Positions 53,961 through 64,000 of a stretch of 64,000 nt of DNA are shown here, one piece after another. Location: the NCBI GenBank assembly GCA_933228895.1, contig OW121846.1:23689088-23753087 (forward strand). Reading direction: 5' to 3'. Both the position numbers and the translations under genes were made by a program. Within the stretch, counting starts at the first letter, position 1. Each line of letters opens with the position of its first letter. Under the pieces are notes generated by a model. It was not told where the DNA came from and searched no databases. It saw only the letters and a list, made by a program, of their open reading frames with translations. The stretch is from Platycnemis pennipes (lineage: Eukaryota; Arthropoda; Insecta; Odonata; Platycnemididae).

Positions 53961-55780
53961 TATAATTACTATGTAAAAAAATATGGATTTTACGAGACCC
54001 TATTGGTGTTGGTCCCTGCCATTGTGAGAGTTTCTGTCACAGACAAACAAACACCAAAAGTGGCCAACATCTGCCATAGTTTGCGATCTGTTAGCAATGC
54101 AATTAATATGAAGTGTTACATATCAACTGCACGTTATAATTCACCATCCGATTAATTTATTGTTAATATTGGTGGCAATACTGCAGCATTAGCAGTTATG
54201 AATATGTATTTGATCTTCTTTTGTTTCCTGGGTGGTCGAGAGCACTCTTGGATGTCGGTGAGTTGAGAGCATTTCCAAGATAGACCGAAAAAAGCAAAAC
54301 ACTTAAGTGTCGGAAGGGAAAAACGGCAAGCTACTGAATTGTCTCTACTAAATTTGTTTTCATATTTTCTTTCACACTATATTTATCAATGTTGAGCATT
54401 TTCGTTAGTTAATTTCATAATTTACGAGATTATTTAAGGTAGCAAATTATTATTTGTTACCTATACTTGTAACTGCTTGATGTAATGTGATGAACGCAGT
54501 GCCATAGGAGTAGCGCTCTTAGTTTATTGACTTTCAATATGTCTATATTTCTTTTTATGCGTTGCTGCCATTATTGAGAAATTATATGAATTAATCCTTA
54601 ACACATTTGTTGGTATAGAAGGGGTCTTCATTAGACCCATTTTTTCTGTCCTTTGTATCATACTACCGTTGCGCATATACACCTGACAAAATTACTGTAA
54701 GTATGTCGAGGGCCTAACAAAATCTTCAAAAAGAAATTATTGTAATACAATCACTATTTCAATAAAATTATTATACATGGTGAAGCAGATTGTTTTATAA
54801 TGTGGACATTACATCAGATAAAAGAAAATGCCCTCCAAGGCAGCCTTCCACCACTTCCACGGTCTATTTTTGTCTGCTGAAACTAATCCAAATTATTCTA
54901 AATGGTTTAAGAGAAGAATGTGAATATACTGATCATAAAAATTAGGACCAACCAAGGGAAAGCATGAAGGCTAGTAATAGAGGCGATACATTTTTGATGT
55001 ATCAGTTATGGTGAAATTTTTGGGGAAACTAATCAAAATTATGGAATGAACATTGGAAAATGGAGCGAGCATTAGAAAAGAGTAGCTTGGTCAGTTGTGC
55101 ATTTAGGAAAATGGTCAGCATTTTGAGGCTTTTTGCATTTTTTGGAATAGGTACTTTTTGATATAATGGTTAGTTGTTAAATTAAGTAGGGATGTGAATT
55201 ACTGCATAAGCATTTCTCCTTCTTTCGGGATTTGTGCTCAGACTCTCCGGATGAAGTAGTTCCACCACCACACCAACCCGATTCCTAGAAAATTGTTGAC
55301 AATAGATTTCATGGCGATTATTTACACCAATCTCGGTAAGATGGTACTTTACTATAGTGAGGGTTTTCTTGGGCACCGTGAGGTTTCATTTTAAAGAGGT
55401 GTCACTGTGTCTTGCTTTCCTAATAAACATGCAGCTCTTATCGTCTGACCAACAAATGTTCTGTTTTTTCACAATCTTGTTGTTTTGTGCGATACTCATT
55501 GTGTATTTTTCCAAATTTCTTTCTCTGTATTTTTCCAAATTTCTTCTTCTGTTTCTAGTGAATCATGTGGGTTCATGATAGTTTGTCTTCTTTTTTGTGA
55601 CTTGTGAAAATTGATGAAATCATCAAATCCAGTTTTACTCCTGATTTATTTCTCCATGAAAAACAAAAGGCAGTGCCAACAGGATATTTTTTAGAAACTA
55701 TTACACCCACACAACCTTGGCACAGAATCATCAAGTTTTTCATGAAAATGAATAAAGGTAATTTCATATTGTGCCCCTCC
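53961..55780. other. Unassigned sequence
   Basis: No gene recognised; part may belong to the pogo-like element that begins at 53877. A T-rich duplication, 'gtatttttccaaatttctt', occurs twice near 55500-55555. Confidence 0.4.
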
Positions 55781-55781
55781 T

Positions 55782-57304
55782 TCAGAAACGGGTTATTTTC
55801 CCAACAACATCAGAATGTATAACCTCCAACAAATCATTTCCTTTTGATAACCCAATCGGAAAACCTTTCCTTTTCATCTTTCCCTGAATATACACATCAC
55901 AAGAGCTATCTGGTTCCTTAGATAATTCAAAAGCAGAGGTTTTTTTAAATTGCTTCGTATGAGCATGCCCAAATCTTTTGTGCCAAATGAATGAGTTGTC
56001 TACTTTTGCAACAAAATTATAATTTTTCGCTTTGTGTTCTCCCCTCTGAAGGCACAACCCCTTTGCTTGCACAATATACATTCCTTTCTTACACAAAGCT
56101 TTAACAAAAGCTTTTACTCATCACAGAAAGGGAGCCATTTCTTATAACTACATCAAAACCCTTTCTCTCAATTTCTCGACATGTCATAAGGTTACATGCT
56201 AAACCAATTACAAATACATAATACTTTTGATAAATTGACTTTTCTTCCACCAAACTCATCTTTTAGAAAAATTTCGACCTTTCCATAGCCTTCAATTCTG
56301 AGAGTTCTACCATTGCCATCATTCACAAAACCACATTCCAAAGATAAAAATTAAGTAATTTTTCCCTTGATGGGGTCATGTGACTCGATACACCAGAATC
56401 AAGGTACCACATATCAATTTCATAGGTCATTCCTTCCTTGCTCACACACAAGGATACACTTTCCTCAACTACAATGCTTGCCCATCTGGCATGATCACGG
56501 CTTTCGCCACGTTTCTCACTCCCCTGTTGACGTGTCAATTGATAACGTTTACCATACCTGCAGTACCTTGCCATATGACCTGGCTTCCCACATACTCAGT
56601 ACAAAAAAGATCTTACAGGTCTTGGTTCTACTCCGCTTTGCCTTTCTTCGCAAGACTTCGCTGCTATCTGCTCAGGTCTTCTTACCGCCAGCACCTTGGT
56701 ATGTTTTGTCTCCTCTTCTTCCTCTTGAAACTCCCCTCTTCATCGTCTTCTCTTCCAACAGCAACTTCGCCTTCACCTTTTTAGTAGTGAGATTTTCTTC
56801 CTCCCTCTCCTATGATCACACAAATCACTCAAAGGTTTTTAGAGGAAGCCCCAACAAATAAAACACTGCCATCGCTTTATCCGTAAGCTCGAGCACACCA
56901 GAGTTATTAATCCTTCTATGAAGATTTGCCATCTTTGACGTGTACTCACACATGGTCATGCCCTCGTCTTTTCTAATATTAACCATTTCTTTAAGCAAAA
57001 TAAGAGTGGAAAGCACACCGATTTCACAATGCGTCTCTTGTAAAGATTCCCAAATGTCTTTAGCCAAATTAAAATGTCCCACATCATCTAAGTAAAAGTC
57101 AGAAATAATCTGAATTAGAAAGGACCTTGCCATTTCATTCACTGCCTTTTGCATTGCGGATAGTTCGTCCACGGTTTTTGCATCGTAATTTATAGCCTCC
57201 CAACATTTCTTTGTTTCGAGAGCTACGCATGCACGAATACTCCACGTGTGGTAATTCTCTTCTTTCGGTTTTTCAAAATGAATAATTTCTTCCCTTGAGA
57301 CCAT
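55782..57304 (-). mobile_element. Ty1/Copia retrotransposon remnant: gag, protease, start of integrase
   Basis: Minus strand from 57304: a gag frame of 159 codons (EEIIHFEKPKEENYHTWSIR, YTSKMANLHRRIN, KAMAVFYLLGLP), then a zinc-knuckle tail and protease active site WYLDSGVSSHMT (56574-56323), then the gag-pre-integrase HKRFGH box and the integrase start EVIHSDVVG (56096-55782). The order is that of Copia polyproteins. Gag is intact as a frame, but the rest is frameshifted and the element stops after the first integrase residues; RT and RNase H are absent. The Asp of the protease triad (DSG) is preserved. Confidence 0.85.
56825..57304 (-). CDS. Copia gag frame, open
   Basis: 159-codon frame beginning MVSREEII, with the UBN2-type gag core (aromatic WSIRACVALETKKCWEAI, then FLIQIISDFYLDDVGHFN, and THCEIGVLSTLILLKEMV). 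In Copia elements gag builds the virus-like particle. It lacks the zinc knuckle, which follows in another frame. No stop within the domain, unlike most elements of the window, so this copy may be comparatively young. Confidence 0.7.
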   Translation of the reverse strand: MVSREEIIHFEKPKEENYHTWSIRACVALETKKCWEAINYDAKTVDELSAMQKAVNEMARSFLIQIISDFYLDDVGHFNLAKDIWESLQETHCEIGVLSTLILLKEMVNIRKDEGMTMCEYTSKMANLHRRINNSGVLELTDKAMAVFYLLGLPLKTFE

Positions 57305-57600
57305 TTTAGGGAATTTTCAATCTCTTCTGTTAATGAGTCCGACTTCTCTCACTTTATCAGGATTCCAGAAAGCTCTGGGTCCATAATCTGTTGGTTTTTC
57401 TAATGCAGACAGTCTTCTGATAAAGCTACTTAGTGTATTTATTGATACATTAACAGGATAAACCACATATAACAGTTTTATTGTCTTATACACTTTTCAT
57501 GACAGGATGTTATCATGGCTACCCGATGCGACTTACATCAATTGGTTGGCATGACAAACAAAACACAAAAATTCCTTGAAGCATAAGCATCACAAAAAGC
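57305..57600. other. Possible Copia leader and LINE junction
   Basis: Expected to hold the 5' untranslated leader of the Copia remnant; no primer-binding site or LTR could be identified. Confidence 0.3.
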
Positions 57601-58200
57601 CAAACTTCACAATGCTTAATACTATGATATACACAACATGCTTTACCCTTTTCTTCTCCGCTGCTGTCATCGTCCATGATTCACTGCCGTAAAGAAAAAT
57701 GCTCCAGATGTATGTTCTGATGAATTGTTTCCTTACTTCTACACTTGTATTTCCTGCTGTAATAAATTCTTCTGTTGAAAGAAAGCCCTCTTTGCCTGGG
57801 CTACTCTACTAACTATTTCTTTCTTGTTTCGTCCATCAATGGTTACTCGGCTTCCTAGGTAACAGAACTCTTTCACCTCGTCAAGTTTTTGTTTTCCTAG
57901 TTTGACATTGGTTTTGGCCTCCTTGCTGCACACACCAATATCATAGTTTTCTTCTTATTGATCTTCAGGTAATATCTGGCCATTGCCCTTTCCATGGTTA
58001 CTAGAATCTTGTTTAGATCCTCTCTGTCTCTGCTATGAGTGCCATATTATCTGTGAATCGCAGCATGCATATGTTTTTCTCTGTGGCAGGTCACTCCAGA
58101 AGACTTCTCTATGATTTAATTGGTGACTCTCTGGATATAAACATTGAAAATTGTAGGAGGTATTGCACAGCCTAGTCTCACTCCTTTGTGACCATAGCTG
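57600..58200 (-). mobile_element. 3' part of an RTE-like LINE
   Basis: Minus strand: VKLGKQKLDEVKEFCYLGSR, VTIDGRNKKEIVSRVAQAKR (57933-57739) and, before it, decayed RT. 'EFCYLGS...DGR...EI..R...AK' is the thumb-proximal sequence of RTE-type LINEs. Shares words with 25660-25720 ('cactccagaagacttctct'), so it belongs to the same family. Confidence 0.75.
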
Positions 58201-58984
58201 AGAAATTTCTTTAGAAATAACTAAAAAAAGTGAGTTAATATTTTTTGAGTAAATTAGTATACCTTGAGAAGCAAACCTTGGGAATGGAAGAAATTGAGTA
58301 CTAGCATGACGTTTTAGAGTCTGTGGAAAAACTACTGGAGGTAAATAAATAACATTTGGATTTGTCCCTTACGTATGGGTGAAGGATCGTACCAAGTTTT
58401 GTCAGAATCTGAGTGGGTGGGCATCAAAATTTCATTTATGTGGTTGACTTCACATTGAATGACCCATAAGCTATGACAGTTTCAAGAAATTCACACTTTG
58501 GGTACTGGTATTTTTAGTATTTCCTATTTATGAATATTTTAAATTATTTTTGAGATGCTGATTCCCACAGCAAGATAGAATGGTTACACAACTTCCAAGA
58601 GTATTTTGAATTTTTTGCCTATAACATTTAAGTCTGCTTAAAAGTCAATTATTTGTTAAAAAGTGCTTTCTGGCAAGTCACTTTGCATATTATATGGTTT
58701 TCATGGCATAGCAGTAAACTTGTAGCATTATAATAAGTGGAGGCATTATGCACTTTTGCATCTGAATTTGCAATCTGAACCAGCATTTTCTATAGTCCTG
58801 TACTTGTCAGGTCTCAAGGCTGCTAGACTAAAGAGCTTAAACTATACCACCCAGCTCCACCCTTACCACCTTCATATGCCCCTGATTATTCTAGTTTTTC
58901 TGACAAATCCATGCAACGTACCAGTGCAGTCACTTACTGTCCATGGCTGTTTATTTTGCAAATGAAGACTCGCTCACAGATAAT
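58201..58984. other. Unassigned sequence
   Basis: Nothing recognised before the LINE 5' end. Confidence 0.4.
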
Positions 58985-59559
58985 ATCCATAACCCCCATT
59001 GGGTAGGGGGAGTGAGAATACTCCCGCAGTATCCCTGCTTGTCGTAAGAGTCAACTAAAAGGGCAGGGAGACAACCCCGAAAACAAACCCAGAGCCAGCA
59101 ATGGTTGAGCCCGGGCAGTCTTGTGGGTCAACTGTATTTGTGCTGCCACACCACCTGGCCTGCGATCCACCTGCATGTTTGCCACGTGTGGAGACCCGTA
59201 AGGAGGAGTAGGGAATCCTGGAGGGTGAGGTCGGTGATTCCCAGCCAGGTGTTGGATGCCAGGTATGGACTATGGGCCAATACCCCTATTTGGCCCAAGA
59301 TTCGCTGTAAACGGGCGGCCAGGAGCTAGCCACTCCCGGTTGATTGGCTTCCGTGGCATTAGCTTAACGGTGACGAGTGCTAGGAAGGTGGGGGTCTGCA
59401 TAGAGCGGTCGGAGATGTACGGGTTTGTTGGGCCTGTACATTGAAGATCTAACCTGAAACAGACAACCACCTCCAGGGTGCTATATCCCCTTGGGTAGCC
59501 CTGGAGACTACACCGGTTTGCCATGCAGCATCCCGAATGTGTGGCTCCATGGTGGGTGG

Positions 59560-60245
59560 GGAGCCCGATGGATGAAGAATTATTTGGAATGGCGGAAACA
59601 AATCTTCCACCTCCAAAAAGAGAGAATGTGAGTTCAGCGGTAGTAAACACTACATACTGATGAGGTGCCAAAAGGAAGGGGAAACACTTGTAAAGGTTTC
59701 TCCTTTCTTAATTTGCCGGGTCCTGTTATCTCTCATTTGTGGAGATTTGAAGGAAGCCAAGGAGCTCCGCGATGGCGCACTGCTCATTGACTGAAGCAAT
59801 AACATACAGGCAGAGAAGATTATGAAAATGGAAAAGTTACGTGACATCCTGGTTATGGTTGAAGTTCACCGCACCCTGAACACCTGTCAGGGAGTAATTT
59901 CTCTCTACTAACTGTTGTACCTAGAAGTCGACATTATCAAGAGTGAGATGGCGTCTCAAGGCGTGACAGATGCTCATTGGCTTACTACAAAGTGCGATGG
60001 AGAAGTGAGAAGTACATTGTCTGTAGTCCTCACTTTTGCGCTTTATCGACTCCCCGACAGGGTGTTTGTCAGTTATGGATAGGTACCTGTGCGACCATTC
60101 TTACCGGCTCCCTTGCGCTGCTTCTAGTGCCAGCGCTTGGCAACATCACAAGGCAATGTGGCTGAACATCGAGGTAACACGTAAAATGCGTGAGAAGACA
60201 CCATCCCCCGGACCCTACAGCTCAAAATGACCAGAGGTGGAAGAA
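59560..60245 (+). pseudogene. LINE ORF1 (gag-like) remnant
   Basis: Pieces in several frames: LFGMAETNLPPPKRENVSS (59575-59640), IKSEMASQGVTDAHWL (about 59938-59990), LTFALYRLPDRVFVSYGWVP (60028-60085) and FLPAPLRCFQCQR (60095-60140), a CCHC-type zinc-knuckle start. This order fits ORF1 nucleic-acid-binding proteins of I/Jockey LINEs. Confidence 0.65.
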
Positions 60246-60405
60246 ATGGGGGAGGATGAATGTCTCTTGGAGACGGAAATCCTCATCGCAAGACAAAAAG
60301 GCAAGAAGAATCGCCTTAGATACTGACGACTCCTGTGTTGAGTCTGACCCTTGCCTTTTAAATTTTATATTTTTCTATTGTATATTATTTCCCTTTTAAT
60401 TTTTA

Positions 60406-61130
60406 ATGGCTTTTATTTTACAGTGGAACTGTAACAGATTTTATTGCCATGAGGATCTGGGCATTTTAATACGTGATTTTAACCCCTCTTGTATATGTCT
60501 GCAAGAGACCCATTTTAAAAGTACGGACAAGGGAAGTTTAAATGATTTTAACATTTTTAGATTGGATGACACCAAAGGCCAACGTGCCCAGGGTGGAGTG
60601 GCTGTTGCTACTCGGGAGCCCCTTTACATCTCCCGAGTGTAGCTGAACATGCCTTTCCAGGCAGTCGCAGTGATTGTGCATGCCCCGGAGGCAGTGACAT
60701 TATGTAACGTCTACTTGCTGGAGGGGGGCACCGGTCACTTGATTAAACTTAGAAACCTTGCCCATCAGTTGCCCAGACCATTTATTTTATTTGGTGATTT
60801 TAAGGCACACTGGTGCAAAATGACCTCTGCCGTCGACGCACCCACAATCCCAATTACTACTACTACTTAAGGCACATGATACCCTCTGGGGTAGTTCACG
60901 GACACAGTGTGACCATATTTTATCTAATTTTATTACTGATTTTAACTTGTTTTTGTTGAATAACAGGGAACACACTCATTTCAACTCTTTTGCGGTCAGT
61001 ATTGTATTTTGATCTTTGTATCGAACTGAGCACTTTAATGAACAAGATTCACCTGTCTGTTTATGATGATCTCTGTGGCAGTGATCATTTTCCCCTTTTT
61101 CTGCACAGAGAAAATAATTTTAACCCTGAT
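60406..61130 (+). pseudogene. LINE AP endonuclease domain
   Basis: QWNCNRFYCHEDLGILIRDF, PSCICLQETHFKS (catalytic Glu), QGGVAVATRE, then after an in-frame TAG at 60643-60645 FILFGDFKAHW (GDFNAH box with Asn to Lys change) and, in another frame, YDDLCGSDHFPL (catalytic SDH). The endonuclease nicks the target to prime reverse transcription. The Asn to Lys replacement would by itself impair it. Confidence 0.85.
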
Positions 61131-61814
61131 TTTATACAGCCAGGCAACTGGGTTGTCCGGAATGCCGATTGGATTGCTTTTAGGGAAAAATTCAATTCTA
61201 AGCATGACGAAAACCGTGATGGCACTTCAAACATTGAAATGCTGACCTGTAATATCATTGATTCCACAAATTGCAGTGTGCCCAAATCACTGAATTGCAT
61301 AACTAGGCCTGCAGTTCCCTGGTGGAACGATGATTGTGCTGAAGCGTTTCGTAAATGCAAGAAGGTATTGCGAATTTTTAACAAGTTCCACACTGACAAA
61401 TCTGTCCTTCAGGCACCTCAGACCAAAAGCTCGAAGGGTGGTGAAGGAGGCAAAATGGACCTCCTGGATTAAATATGTATCCATTGTTTATTGTAGAACA
61501 CCCCTTGCACAGGTATGGAACAAGGTTAGATGAATTTCGGGAAACCACCATCAGCTCAGTATCTCATTCCTCAACATCGATGGCACTGCATGTACTTACA
61601 TCTCCATCAGCTATTATCGAGGTTTTTGGGCAGTCCATTGCCAGTACATACAGCGACGACACCTATGAGGAAGAGTTCCTACACACCAAGAGGCCCATTG
61701 AATCTCATTGAACTTATCTTTACTGATAAGCGGTTGATGGCAGACTAAAATATCCCTTTCTGCCATTGGCAACTGCATTCTGCCATTGCAGTCTCCTGCG
61801 ACTCGACCACAGAA
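61131..61814 (+). pseudogene. LINE linker between endonuclease and RT
   Basis: VPWWNDDCAEAFRKCKKVLR is the common sequence between these domains. Continues in shifted frames to the RT. Confidence 0.7.
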
Positions 61815-62640
61815 ATGGACGACATCCATAATGCATTTCTCCAAAGTATTCCAGAGGGGCCAATGGTGGAAGTCCTTCGCTTCCATAACCAACTTTGGGC
61901 TGAGGGTAGTATTCCACCCTCCTGGCAGTGGTCCACAGTAGTCCCTATTCTTAAACCTAGTAAAGATAGAACTGACCCGAATAATTATAGACCCATCTCC
62001 CTTATTAGTTGCCTGTGCAAGGTAATGGAAAGAATGGTAAGTCAGCATCTCGTTTGGTGGTTGGAGCATCGAAACCTCCTTTCGAATATTCAATGTGGCT
62101 TTAGATGCGGCCGATCGACCGTTGACCACCTGGTCAGAGCCGACAATTTCATCCAGGAGGCTTATCTTCTCCGTCAACACGTCGTAGGTGTCTTCTTCGG
62201 CATGGAGAAGTCATACGACAGTGTGGTGGCATAAGATATTAAAGACTCGTCATGAGTGGGGATTGAGGGGCAATTTACGTATTTTTACTAAGAATTTTTT
62301 AACTGATTGTGTTTTCAAAGTTAAATTAGGTAGACACCTATCCAAATTTTATCAGCAGGACATTAAAGTTCCACAGGGAGTTTTAAGTGTGACAGTTTTT
62401 GAAATTGCGATCAACGTCATAGCCAAATGCATTAAACCTCCACTCATGGGATCTTTGTTCATTGACGACCTAGCAATATGTTGCAGGTCGTCCAAAATAG
62501 TCACTGCAACCAGAGTGACTCAGTTGGCTCTAAATAAACTGGAGTTTTGGCCTCGGAGGAATGGCTTTAATTTTTCCTCGGACAAGTACGGACTCTAAAT
62601 ATTTTAATATTTTTAAGTCACACATCTTGGAGTGCTGATC
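61815..62640 (+). pseudogene. LINE reverse transcriptase
   Basis: First frame: VPILKPSKDRTDPNNYRPIS (RT boxes 1-2), QCGFRCGRSTVDHLVR and VGVFFGMEKSYDSV, where motif A should be FFDMEKAYD: the Asp is Gly. Second frame: QQDIKVPQGVLSVTVF (motif B) and GSLFIDDLAICC (motif C with both Asp). About 60 residues normally present between 62598 and 62643 are deleted. Confidence 0.88.
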
Positions 62641-62642
62641 GA

Positions 62643-63224
62643 TTGTCCCTGGCTTTATTGTACCATGCACTCGTACGTTCCAAACTGGACTACGGGTCAT
62701 TTGTTTACGCTTTCAGTCGAGACTCTTTCATAGAGCCTTTGACTATAGTTCATAACACAGGGCTTCGTATTTCCACTGGTGCTTACCGGACCAGATCGGT
62801 CCTCAGCATTTATGCTGATTCCAGGGAGCCGCCATTGCCCTACCATAAGAACATACTGATGTGCTCCTATGTGGCGAAAATTTTAGCTAAAAAGAATCAC
62901 CCGTGTTTTAACATGATTTTTAACTCTAGATTTATAGAACTTTTTCATCAACGTACAAGAGCTACCAAGCAGCTCAGTATTCATTTTAATTTATTTATTC
63001 AGGGTATCGGGTTAAGGCTCCCAGATGTTCATCCTGTTGGGTACTCAAGATACCCACCGTGGATTATTCCGCCGCCGGATATCTATATGGCACTCAGTAG
63101 ATGCCATAAATCTCACACCACTGCTTTAGAATACCAGCGTCCTTTCAATGAATTTCTCTGCCATCACTCTGACTTCATCCCCGTACTCCCGGATGGATCA
63201 AAGTCGGATGGCTTTTGTTCGTGA
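62643..63224 (+). pseudogene. LINE thumb/connection region
   Basis: 193-codon frame with RSKLDYGSFVYAFSRDSFIE, IVHNTGLRISTGAYRTRSVL and ADSREPPLPYHKN, the sequence after the RT thumb. Its end, FIPVLPDGSKSDGF, is the first RNase H box (Asp preserved). Confidence 0.8.
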
Positions 63225-63935
63225 GCAGTTACCTTATCTCATCACGGTGTCATCCAGTCCAGGCTCAATACGCTGTGTAGCCTATACACAGTGGAGCTGA
63301 TGTCCATTAAGATGGCCCTTGATGGAATTGGGGGGTTTTCAGGGTCTTTGGTCATTTGAACGGACTTGATGAATGTTCTGCAATCCATTTCCATCTTTTC
63401 TTCACCACACCCAATTGTCCATCGAATACATACTACCCTTTTATCCATTAATTGTAAGTGAATCAAAGTTATTTTTCTCTGCATCCCAGGACATATGGGT
63501 ATTGCCGGAAATGAGATGGCGGATGCAGAAGCAAAAGAAGCTCTAAATATCCCTGAGCCAACGATGACGCTGGTATTCTATCAGAACCTGCATGGTACTT
63601 TCCGTAAAGTAGTCCTGGAGCAGTGGAGTGAACTTAAGAGTGATATCCCAAACAATAAGTTACGGACAATTAAACCCTTAATGTCAGGGTGGCCCACTTC
63701 CGTCAGGGGCAGTCATAGAGAGGAAGTCGCCATCACACGTTTAAGAATCAGGCATTGCACCCTGACCTACTCATTCTTCTTTACAGAAAAGAAAATTTCT
63801 CCTCGATGTGGTGACTGTCCTCTCAGTGTGCGACATATCCTGATGGAGTGTGACAAATACCGGTACACACGTAACAGGCTAGGCATCAGCGGCGACCTAG
63901 AACAAGTTCTAGGCAACGATACTGATCACCTAAGC
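63180..63935 (+). pseudogene. LINE RNase H domain and C-terminal knuckle
   Basis: Boxes in several frames: PDGSKSD, YTVELMSIKMAL (Glu), then IPGHMGIAGNEMADAEAKEA (His, Asn, Asp) from 63485, followed by ITRLRIRHCTLTYSFF and CGDCPLSVRHILMECDKYRY, a CCHC-like end that follows RNase H in I elements. The interrupted LQV region ends at 63935. Confidence 0.85.
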
Positions 63936-64000
63936 CAGGGGTTCCCAACCGTATGCCCGCGGGCAGCATGGTGCCCGCAAACAGTTTTATATGCGCCTGC
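63936..64000 (+). mobile_element. Terminus of a hAT-type element inserted in the LINE
   Basis: CAGGGGTTCCCAACCGTATG follows the LINE directly; 'CAGGGGTNCCCAAMC' is a common terminus of hAT (Charlie-like) elements and their MITEs. The 8 bases before it (63928-63935, acctaagc) should recur after its other end, outside the window. Confidence 0.6.

Larger units (their letters stand above)
58985..63935 (+). mobile_element. I-clade LINE with RNase H, nearly full length, inactivated
   Basis: A 5-kb element with GC-richer 5' leader (58985-59560), gag-like ORF1, AP endonuclease, reverse transcriptase and RNase H in the order of I-clade elements. It encodes target-primed reverse transcription. Every ORF is broken by stops and frameshifts, and the first RT catalytic Asp is replaced by Gly (GGC at 62199-62201). 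Cut at its 3' end by a hAT-type terminus at 63936; the 3' UTR lies outside. Confidence 0.88.

Noticed and set aside
56367..56861. Plus-strand frames of 164 and 134 codons
   Set aside because: They are antisense shadows of the Copia gag/protease region on the minus strand.
61614..62180. 188-codon minus-strand frame
   Set aside because: Antisense shadow of the LINE reverse transcriptase.

Overview
The window looks like nuclear DNA from an arthropod, most likely an insect with a large, repeat-rich genome. It is AT-rich, real genes are broken into short GT-AG exons separated by long introns, and most of the space is decayed transposable elements of animal type. No intact bacterial, viral or organellar genes were seen. 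The species cannot be named from this sequence.

Two conserved host genes are clear. On the minus strand, 7372-8816 holds the first six coding exons (about 274 residues) of Strip/STRIP1, the striatin-interacting protein of the STRIPAK complex; its later exons lie beyond the left edge. On the plus strand, 28809-37018 holds eight exons (417 residues) of CARM1/PRMT4, the coactivator-associated arginine methyltransferase. It has the N-terminal PH-like region, the SAM-binding motif, the double-E loop and the THW loop; its last exons were not found. A third, unrecognised two-exon reading frame (minus strand, 40845-41238) has matching splice phases and takes its stop codon from a transposon terminus.

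Layout: 0-7 kb carries terminal-inverted-repeat elements, a Copia tail, a Kolobok/Mutator-like transposase start and a CR1/Jockey-like LINE. 7-9 kb is Strip. 9-16.6 kb is mostly non-coding with self-complementary repeat arrays, SINEs and a 1.5-kb hAT derivative holding a 108-bp-arm hairpin. 16.6-20.2 kb is a decayed piggyBac-like element containing a pogo-like element, which in turn contains an 18-bp minisatellite. 21.5-25.6 kb is a broken THAP/P-element-like transposase gene with a tandemly repeated mini-exon. 25.6-27.3 kb is an RTE-like LINE with a TTAA MITE inside. 28-37 kb is CARM1, whose second intron holds a Harbinger-like MITE and a Penelope-like element with inverted ends, a GIY-YIG domain and a candidate hammerhead ribozyme. 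40-52 kb is a mosaic of a poorly classified repeat family in tandem and inverted copies, into which a 2.9-kb hAT transposon (46093-49019, with 7-bp flanking duplication) has inserted. 52.7-58.2 kb carries hAT-like, pogo-like, Copia gag/pol and LINE remnants. 59-63.9 kb is a nearly complete but inactivated I-clade LINE with gag-like ORF1, endonuclease, reverse transcriptase and RNase H, interrupted at 63936 by a new hAT-type end.

The most interesting items are the tandem mini-exon array in the P-like gene, the Penelope element with its candidate ribozyme, the large hairpin at 15.6 kb, the nested-transposon chronology, the inverted dimer of tRNA-headed repeats at 41.7-45.5 kb, and the small gene candidate terminated by a transposon end. 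All calls come from reading the sequence by eye; family names of transposons rest on motif recognition and terminal structure, not on a search.
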